This document shows positions 6,694 through 12,150 of a stretch of DNA of 12,150 nucleotides, piece by piece. The translations under genes were made by a program, and so were the position numbers. The notes under the pieces were generated by a model. The model was not told the origin of the DNA and searched no databases. It saw only the letters and a list, made by a program, of their open reading frames with translations. Positions within the stretch are counted from its first letter, which is position 1. Each line of letters starts with the position of its first letter. This DNA is from Botryosphaeria dothidea (lineage: Eukaryota; Ascomycota; Dothideomycetes; Botryosphaeriales; Botryosphaeriaceae): contig WWBZ02000067.1 in NCBI GenBank assembly GCA_011503125.2, forward strand, positions 1 through 12,150. Direction: 5' to 3'.

Positions 6694-6747
6694 GTAAGCA
6701 ACGCACTGTCCAATTTGACGTCCAATTCAGCTCTTTGAGTCTCGCAG

Positions 6748-7567
6748 CTTACGGAATATACAGGGAGACGGCCCTGGTTGAACATACACTGTCCTCATCT
6801 GGATATAGATACGAGATAAGATATTTGGAAGAGGGGAGGGAGTGGGTCATTACGACGGAGAAACTAGCGCTCTCCGTTACTACAACAAGGAGAGCGGCAG
6901 ACCCACTCCCTCTCCCGAGCTATACAGCTCACCAACAGAAGCTCGACCCCAACGACAGGGACCACAATGGGCATCTGCTCATTGAGGTAAGTCACAATCT
7001 TCTCGAATCTATTCTTCAGCAAACATGTCACTGATACGTTCCGCAGTGAGCCAGCGGCATCGCTGGTACGATGGCAGAAGCCTCAGCACAGGCACATAGT
7101 GCCAACTCGGTTCCCTCTTCCAGGGCTTCGGCAAGATCACATACGTCAAGATTCTCCCCACCGAGATGGCCATCAAACAGATGCAGGGCTACCCAATCGG
7201 CAACTCGCGCGTCGGTCTGGGCGGGGATTGGAGTGGGACTACCGCTGCCGCTCCTGCTAAGAAGCAGTTCGTCAAGCCCGAGAAGCCAGGAGCTGGTGTC
7301 TTCAAGAAGAGTCTCGCGGCTTATCGGGATTTTGTAAGTCTTTATGTTGCCTGAATAAGCTCGTTGAACAATGCTGACCATTACTGCGCTTTAGCAGTCC
7401 TTGAAAATTGAAGATTGGCCTCGAGACGCCCAACAACCAAATCTTGACAATGGACAAGAAGCAAGTGGAGTTGCGCGTGCGGATGAGCGCGGCAGCAGGC
7501 CGCGAAGAAGGGCTCGAAGACAAACGTTATGGACCAGATCAAGAAGCTGGGTGAGCAGGCCAAGTAG
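6748..7567 (+). pseudogene. broken RRM-protein gene (Nam8/Csx1/TIA-1-like RRM3 without RNP1)
   Basis: Two well-formed introns, 6987-7046 (GTAAGT, CACTGATA, CCGCAG) and 7334-7394 or 7397 (GTAAGT, TGCTGACC, TTTAG), separate three exons, and the frame carries across the first: HYDGETSALRYYNKESG ... SPELYSSPTE, then SQRHRWYDGRSL, then LFQGFGKITYVKILP and EMAIKQMQGYPIGNSRV (7115-7213), then KKQFVKPEKPGAGVFKKSLA. The RRM-like part matches my memory of RRM3 of these splicing/mRNA-binding proteins, where about 15 residues including RNP1 (GKGCGFVQF-like) normally stand between the two blocks; here they are missing. TGA 6983-6985 and TAG 7097-7099 break the frame, with further stops near the start of the first exon. 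The last exon switches phase near 7411 and 7495 (LETPNNQILTMDKK, then AAKKGSKTNVMDQIKKLGEQ) before TAG 7565-7567. The regions beyond the RRM are unidentified. Confidence 0.6.
6836..6912. repeat. 13-bp inverted repeat, 51-nt loop with inner hairpin
   Basis: GAGGGAGTGGGTC (6836-6848) pairs exactly with GACCCACTCCCTC (6900-6912); three more G:C pairs form beyond a 1-nt bulge. The loop holds a smaller stem, GGAGA with TCTCC. Both arms lie in the best coding-like frame of the broken RRM gene. Confidence 0.75.
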
Positions 7568-8530
7568 CGTCAGCAGTGGGGGAGGATGCTTTCTTGGGCA
7601 CGGAATAAATCAGTTTTGAGAATTAATATTAGGAATAATGAGAAGTTTGATATCCCATGATGCTTGATCGGAAGTGAAGACAGATTGCTTGAATCTCGTC
7701 ACTCATGAGGACCACACGTACCATCTGGTTGTCGCCCCGAGGCCAGTAAAGGCCAGTGGCTCGAACAATGGTGTTGATCATGCATTCCCGTCATTGATGA
7801 CACATGCCATTGAATGCCACGGAGTTGAGAGGCAGAAGAAATAGATTGCTTATAATGATGTACGGTACTGACGACCGGCAGTATTCGCAAAAATCAAACA
7901 AGGACAAGCATCATGAAGCGACTAAAACAAAATAGATGCTGGTGGCCAATCCTGTTCAGGACAAGTGTGATATAGCTCAAGCGGAAATGGGTGATGTAAA
8001 AAGAATTCAACTATCTGTTTCGCTGGATTCATTCTTCTACTTCTACCTCGTTTTCTGCCCGCTCAGCCTCAGTGAAACCACACTCCTTTCCTTATCGCTA
8101 AAAATGTCCTCAACGTGCACGTAGAATCAAATTCTGCTCCGTGAAGCGGAATTGCCCTTGGGCAAGCAGGAGGCGGCCTGTTTTCCCGGAGTCGGAGGAA
8201 GATGCGACGACGGAAATGTTGCTTCCTTGAGACTGACTGACCCGGAAATCAATGGGCTGCCACATGAGGCTGCTATTATTGGCCGGCGGCGACGTCCTGG
8301 GTCGTTAGCTTCCTCAGGCTTGGATTGGACTTGGAAGGAGCTGTCGTACCCAAATGCTTCATCATTTCGTCTGTTGGGGCGTACAGCTGTCACCCTATCC
8401 GGGAGGAAGGCCTGCCATTATCATGTTCGTTTGGTAGGAAAGGCTCTTGAGTCCGTCCGGAAAGCGACGCTTGCCATTTTAACAAGGCCGGTGACGCTAC
8501 CAACCGCCACAGGAGGCCAGCACAGTTGTG
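7568..8530. other. region with no supportable gene
   Basis: A 150-codon plus-strand frame (8152-8604) is open, but its Arg/Ser/Leu-rich product shows no domain, and its end overlaps the better-supported minus-strand pseudogene. Minor structures: a tandem GGCCAGT repeat near 7742-7758 and the hairpin TTGCCC-TT-GGGCAA at 8152-8165. A short C/T-rich run near 8030-8090 could be a leader, but no gene follows it. Confidence 0.4.
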
Positions 8531-9039
8531 CTATGCCGCCGCGATGTCGCGCGCGGGACCATACTTCATCGGTGCTCCGTAAAGGTCCTCGTTCTGCACC
8601 ATGAAGTCAACAGCCCAAGAAGTATACAGTCCGGGCCCGCCGACTCATAGACGCAGAGAGATGACTGTCTGCGAATAATGTCAGGCTCCATGTAGTGAGC
8701 AAAGGGATATTCGCTCCACAAACGCTGTGCTGACGGTTTGAGTTTGGAGATGCTCTTGTGGCTGTTCCAGGAGGCGGGCGGTGCGTGAATGTTCATTTTG
8801 CGCTGCTTGGGGTTGCGTGGATCCTTTTCGATGGGACGCAGACAACGAGCTTGGTCGATGTAGTGGATGGTGCTGAGGTCAAAGAGACCGTACTCCCTGT
8901 CTTTCTCGGATTCGGCGGCGGCGCCTTGATGCTCTGTATGCCTGCTCCCCCAACGTCCTCAGCTCAAGGATTTCGAAAGCAAAGTGTGGCCTGCGTGTTG
9001 TATCGCGAGGTTTACCATGCGGTTGCGCCAGAAAGACGA
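8531..9039 (-). pseudogene. conserved-looking protein, broken by a stop and a 1-nt loss
   Basis: On the minus strand one frame reads FWRNRMVNLAIQHAGHTLLS, is cut by TGA (8959-8961), and continues as EKDREYGLFDLSTIHYIDQA, IEKDPRNPKQRKMNIHAPPA, AQRLWSEYPFAHYMEPDIIR, then VYESAGP. Losing one G in the CCGGGCCC run (about 8631-8636) shifts the phase; restoring the phase gives LYTSWAVDFMV and EDLYGAPMKYGPARDIAAA, ending at TAG 8531-8533. Codons mostly end in G or C and the charged/aromatic make-up is that of a real protein. CGA-to-TGA would explain the early stop. An ATG lies at 9018, but the frame stays open only back to a TGA at 9040-9042, so a longer N-terminus may have been spliced on. The family is not recognised. 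The 1-nt loss could be a sequencing error. Confidence 0.55.
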
Positions 9040-9043
9040 TCAT

Positions 9044-10170
9044 GGACGGGGATGGTTGGCACCGCCAGCGGAAGACGTCGCAAGGATGAATGACGCTCAT
9101 GAAGTATCATGAAGGCGTCGCTACGTGCACAAAGAGTTATCAGATGCCTGTCAAACGAGGAAACAGCATAGGGACTCGAGTGTTACCAGGGATAATGCTG
9201 GGCTTGAAGTGCTTGGAAGGCAGGAGGCGGCTGGTCCTTTGACCCTCGGATGTTTTTTCATGTATTCGCAATGAACTGTAGGGCGAGGGAGGCTCATCAA
9301 GCGAGAGGCAGGATTGCGAGTCCATGGGTTGTGCGCTGCTATGTGTTACTGAGGGAAGAAAGGCGAGAGTTTGAGCTTAGTGCGCAGGCAAAGGTAGCGG
9401 CGGCCATGTTTGAACCGTCGCGACCGCCGGCAATGGTAGCGGCAGGCCGCAAGAGCGGCGCAGATCGCGCGCTCCCTCATTGGCCCGCCACTGCTCAGCA
9501 TTGACTCCAGACTACTCGTACCAAATATACAGGCAGATACGGTGGATAGCACCTTGAAAATCACGTCGCGCAGCGTACTCCTCTCGACTTGTTTGTGGAT
9601 GCTGCGAGGAGGCAAAGGGCAACCGCAGCCGCCTCAACCACGCAGTCTTGCACTCGCACAGCATCGCAGCATCAGGGGCACTTCAACCGTGAATCCGAAT
9701 CTGGATAACGGGGCCGCCTCATCGGAGAGGACGATGGAGCATTCGCATGGCTTCTGTTGAAGGGAGCTCCGCAAGCGCGACGGTAAAAAACCTCGCTGAC
9801 GACGGGAATATCTAAAAAGTCTTCATGTTTACGCGGCCATATAGCAACGGGCCCAACGCCATCAAACAGCGCATGATGAAGGAAACAATGGAACTCGGAA
9901 CACATCAGAAACAAGGCACTGGACAGATGATTTGATTGATCTACTTGAAGAAATGTTGGAGACAGCACTGGGTTCCGAGCCACTGACGGGCGGGAACCAC
10001 TAGGCACACACTCCGTTGATCTTGCTCCATTAACTATCTGCAATAACCATGGAGTAAAGGCATATTGCAGGATGGAGTGGAGCTTGGGAGTTATCAGTGA
10101 TACACTTTTGAGCTACTACAGTGACTATTTTTGAGAGAGTGTGTCGTTCGAAGTGATAGGAGTGAAGGAG
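9044..10170. other. region with no supportable gene
   Basis: Several frames of 60 to 123 codons overlap on both strands (largest 9672-10043, minus), without domains or consistent codon use. Part of the right end would be leader of the minus-strand TATA box at 10172-10178, but that transcript would meet no convincing start codon. Confidence 0.4.
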
Positions 10171-10171
10171 G

Positions 10172-10178
10172 TTATATA
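10172..10178 (-). promoter_or_regulatory. TATA box, minus strand, with C/T-rich leader and no gene
   Basis: The minus strand reads CGCCTATATAACCTCC, followed by CTTCACTCC and CGACACACTCTCTC, the usual fungal core-promoter layout. The first ATGs met (near 10058-10050) open only very short frames. It may be an orphan promoter left by a lost gene. Confidence 0.35.
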
Positions 10179-10573
10179 GGCGGGCAGGGGAGGGAGGAAG
10201 ATTGCGGGCAGTTGAAAGTTGAGTCCGAGCGTCTGAAGAACGCATCCAAGCGTCCTGCAGCCTGCAGATCATCGCCTGAAGCCCGTCTTCAGTGACTGAA
10301 AATTGGAATCCGCAGCAGAATCGCCGCGCCCCTGCCTTGGCACTGTTCCCTACCGCTTGTGAAGAACCATGCCATCATACTGGCCAGAGCTACTTGCTGT
10401 CAGCATTTCCAAAGTCAGTGGCATGCGCGGTCAGCGGACTGGTTCCCTTTCATTGTGAATTCACCTCCGCAGTATCCGTGAGGCCTCTCTCCGAGTATGC
10501 AAGTCTACCGCCCAAATGAGTGTGGTCATGGACCGGAGTCGGATCGCCTTTTGAGACTCCGCAGCTTCGGCTC

Positions 10574-10917
10574 CTAGGGAAAATTCTCCTGATTGACGCA
10601 GATGCGTCTTGGTGTAAAGGTGTCTTCATTTGCTGCATTCTGTAGGTCTACTGAGACAAAACTCTACTCGATGCTCGAGATTGAACTTGCCGTCTTATAA
10701 ATCTCGTCACGTAGCTCGTTCAACTTCACCAACGTTGCGGGATCTCGGCGCAGATATTGGACATGGCTACGAACTCCGTCAAATAGATTCTCCCCTTCAT
10801 GTCAACCATGACTTGGTAGCGGTGAAATTTGCTCCCGCTGCCGCGTATCGCCATGTCCGCCTGCAATGTGGCATGGCCGAGCTTGAACTTGCACCAAATT
10901 CCTTCCAGAAAGCTCAG
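10574..10917 (-). pseudogene. unidentified protein, broken by a frameshift and stops
   Basis: The minus strand reads LSFLEGIWCKFKLGHATLQ, then MAIRGSGSKFHRYQVMVDMK, then RIYLTEFVAMSNICAEIP from 10917 to about 10726. At CAACGTTG (10730-10737) the phase shifts, and the next frame reads ATLVKLNELRDEIYKTASSI, then, after TAG, SFVSVDLQNAANEDTF to TAG 10574-10576. A TAA (10918-10920) interrupts it upstream. By hand count about four-fifths of the codons in the first block end in G or C, unlike the overlapping 140-codon plus-strand frame. This favours the minus strand as the one that was coding. The alternation of short helices with a coiled-coil-like end is seen, but no family is recognised. Confidence 0.45.
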
Positions 10918-11207
10918 TTACGTAAGGAGCCATCACATGTGTGTATGCTAGCGGTCACGGGCAACCGCAATGTCAGTGTCGTGAATGTAATTCTGCTTGC
11001 GATGGCGGCCAGAAACGTGACCTACTCCCAGCCCCTTCCCTATCTGACCTAGCGTGTGCAGATCCATCCATTAGCGTCTTCCGAAACTTGAACCTATCTG
11101 TTTGTGCTGCAAATCGCGTGACTATTGCCTGCGGCCAGCGCAACCTTATGTAAGAACACACCCCTGTCACCCTACACGTGCTAGTGAGCTGCTCTCGACC
11201 CTCGACA

Positions 11208-11260
11208 TTTAAATAGCCCCCCTCCCCCCAACCAAACACCCTCTTTTCCTCCTCACACGC
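11208..11260 (+). promoter_or_regulatory. TATA-like element and C/T-rich leader
   Basis: TTTAAATAG (11208-11216) is followed by a run of C and T (CCCCCCTCCCCCC, ACCCTCTTTTCCTCC). This is a typical strong fungal core promoter in plus orientation. The plus strand beyond it shows GTAACT at about 11314 and short frames, but no gene that can be supported. Confidence 0.35.
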
Positions 11261-11415
11261 TGCCCACTCTGCTGTTGACAGATCTCCGAAATACCTCGAG
11301 GCAACCGGGCTCCAGGTAACTGTATCACCCGCCCGACGACAATTCCCAGGGCTCCTTCTGGCGCTACAGCCGCTGTGATGAATGGTCGAGTTGTCATGTG
11401 TCAGAAAGCCACTTA

Positions 11416-11754
11416 TTACTTGAGCAGATCCAATGGGAAGGGTTTTTTACCCATCACTTCGGTGGTGGGGTTTATTCCCCTAGTCCCCCAGAGGCTAGAA
11501 ATTTCGTTGACCGCACTGCCATGCGCAGAGCCTCGAGGAAGTTTCACCTGTCTGTCTTTTGCTTGCTTGAGCTCGACATCGAGTAGGATCTTGGTGTTGA
11601 CCTCGATTTCATTCAGTGATATCAACCTGCTGAGGTTACTCATGGTCATCGGCAAGCTGCCCTTGGTGTTGACCTGTACCGAATTTTGTGCGCTACTTGT
11701 TGAAAAATGATGGCTATCGTCATATATTGCAATGATTGCCGTGGTGTTGAGCAT
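11416..11754 (-). CDS. hypothetical 112-residue ORF with internal VNTK repeat
   Basis: ATG at 11754 (minus) opens 112 codons ending in TAA at 11416-11418. The central part (SNLSRLISLNEIEVNTKILL, then DVELKQAKDRQVKLPRG) has good codon use and looks like a real, charged helix. A 14-bp DNA repeat (11590-11603 and 11662-11675, 72 bp apart) makes the frame read VNTK twice, 24 residues apart. The ends look poorer: the first 20 residues and the Trp-Gly-rich tail may lie outside the true coding part. Not recognised; it may be another gene fragment. Confidence 0.35.
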   Translation of the reverse strand: MLNTTAIIAIYDDSHHFSTSSAQNSVQVNTKGSLPMTMSNLSRLISLNEIEVNTKILLDVELKQAKDRQVKLPRGSAHGSAVNEISSLWGTRGINPTTEVMGKKPFPLDLLK

Positions 11755-11853
11755 TGCTGGCTTGCCCGACCCAGCTGCTGTGAGGCGCGGTTCGCCGTAA
11801 CGCTTGGGTTTATGCAGATGATGCAGCGCGTTGGTTTGAAGCTTGCGGTCAAC

Positions 11854-12150
11854 CTATCTGGTCACTGGTCGCATTCCACTTAGCCATTCGCGCGGTGTCG
11901 CATCCCAATTCAAAGAGCTCTCCGCTCTCGCGATGGATGGCCTGGTGGTGACGGGTACGTGGTAATACCAACCAGACCAATCCATAACAGCCCAGATCTG
12001 AAGAGTGGTACTCCCTGCTGTAACGAGAGCGCGACGCTGCACACCAAATCGCGGCACCTGCCCTCGCCGATGGTCCTCTGTCCAACCATCGCGGGCTCCT
12101 AATCTGAAAGTGCAGCTGCTGTCGCCGGCGTATAGCACCTCTCCATCACA
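11854..12150 (-). CDS. partial Trp-rich ORF running off the right edge
   Basis: The minus-strand frame is open from the window edge to TAG near 11854, 98 codons, with no internal ATG at a convincing start. Thus it would be the C-terminal part of a longer protein. Aromatic residues are frequent, with six Trp, including LQIWAVMDWSGWYYHVPV and LNWDATPREWLSG, and a Gly/Asp-rich beginning (CDGEVLYAGDSSCTFRLGARD). This composition would suit a beta-rich secreted or sugar-binding protein, but no family motif is identified. Another minus frame (11849-12085) overlaps it and is less convincing. Confidence 0.35.
   Translation of the reverse strand, partial: CDGEVLYAGDSSCTFRLGARDGWTEDHRRGQVPRFGVQRRALVTAGSTTLQIWAVMDWSGWYYHVPVTTRPSIARAESSLNWDATPREWLSGMRPVTR

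Noticed and set aside
8152..8604. 150-codon plus-strand ORF
   Set aside because: Arg/Ser-rich product with no domain; its end lies antisense to the better-supported minus-strand relic at 8531.
10630..11052. 140-codon plus-strand ORF
   Set aside because: Third codon positions show no G/C preference, and the opposite strand reads as a more protein-like sequence despite lesions.
11261..11400. Possible histone gene start after the TATA-like element at 11208
   Set aside because: No histone N-terminal sequence is encoded in any plus frame.
1..12150. CRISPR array, bacterial operon or prophage
   Set aside because: No regularly spaced repeats, no ribosome binding sites with tightly packed genes; introns and TATA boxes indicate a eukaryote.

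Overview
The window looks like filamentous ascomycete (Pezizomycotina-type) DNA in two unlike parts. Positions 1 to about 1617 are strongly A+T-rich and mitochondrial in character: a well-formed tRNA-Cys(GCA), reading frames in which TGA must mean Trp, and islands of nearly pure C and G that fold into hairpins. From about 1621 to 12150 the composition is near-balanced and nuclear in character, with short 48-80 nt introns (GTAAGT/GTATGT, CTAAC/CTGAC/CTAAT branch sites, CAG/TAG ends) and TATA boxes followed by pyrimidine-rich leaders. The two parts meet abruptly at the end of a decayed Ty3/gypsy chromodomain, so the window holds either a nuclear insertion of mitochondrial DNA or an assembly join.

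Mitochondrial part: tRNA-Cys (229-301); a C/G homopolymer hairpin cluster (326-395); a palindrome and three tandem hairpins (473-623); a 47-bp GC element bounded by 7-bp direct repeats (737-797); a tRNA-like fold (832-909); then overlapping unidentified membrane-type reading frames (910-1617).

Nuclear part: no long intact gene is visible in 10.5 kb. There are decayed or doubtful pieces instead. On the minus strand: a Ty3/gypsy integrase tail plus chromodomain (1621-2005), a spliced 119-residue candidate (3765-4203), a conserved-looking protein broken by a stop and a 1-nt loss (8531-9039), a protein broken by a frameshift and stops (10574-10917), a 112-residue ORF with an internal repeat (11416-11754) and a Trp-rich ORF running off the right edge (11854-12150). 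On the plus strand: a transcription-unit-like stretch (4331-4764) and an intron-rich dead gene (about 6102-7567), whose fifth exon carries an RNA-recognition motif like RRM3 of Nam8/Csx1/TIA-1-type proteins but without RNP1.

The most unexpected signal is a group of long inverted repeats at 4797-6912: five stem-loops with 13-15 bp arms of unrelated sequence, three of them with loops of 39, 40 and 42 nt. The genes do not form a visible pathway. The nuclear part reads as a gene graveyard beside a retroelement remnant. All calls come from reading by eye; no database search was possible.
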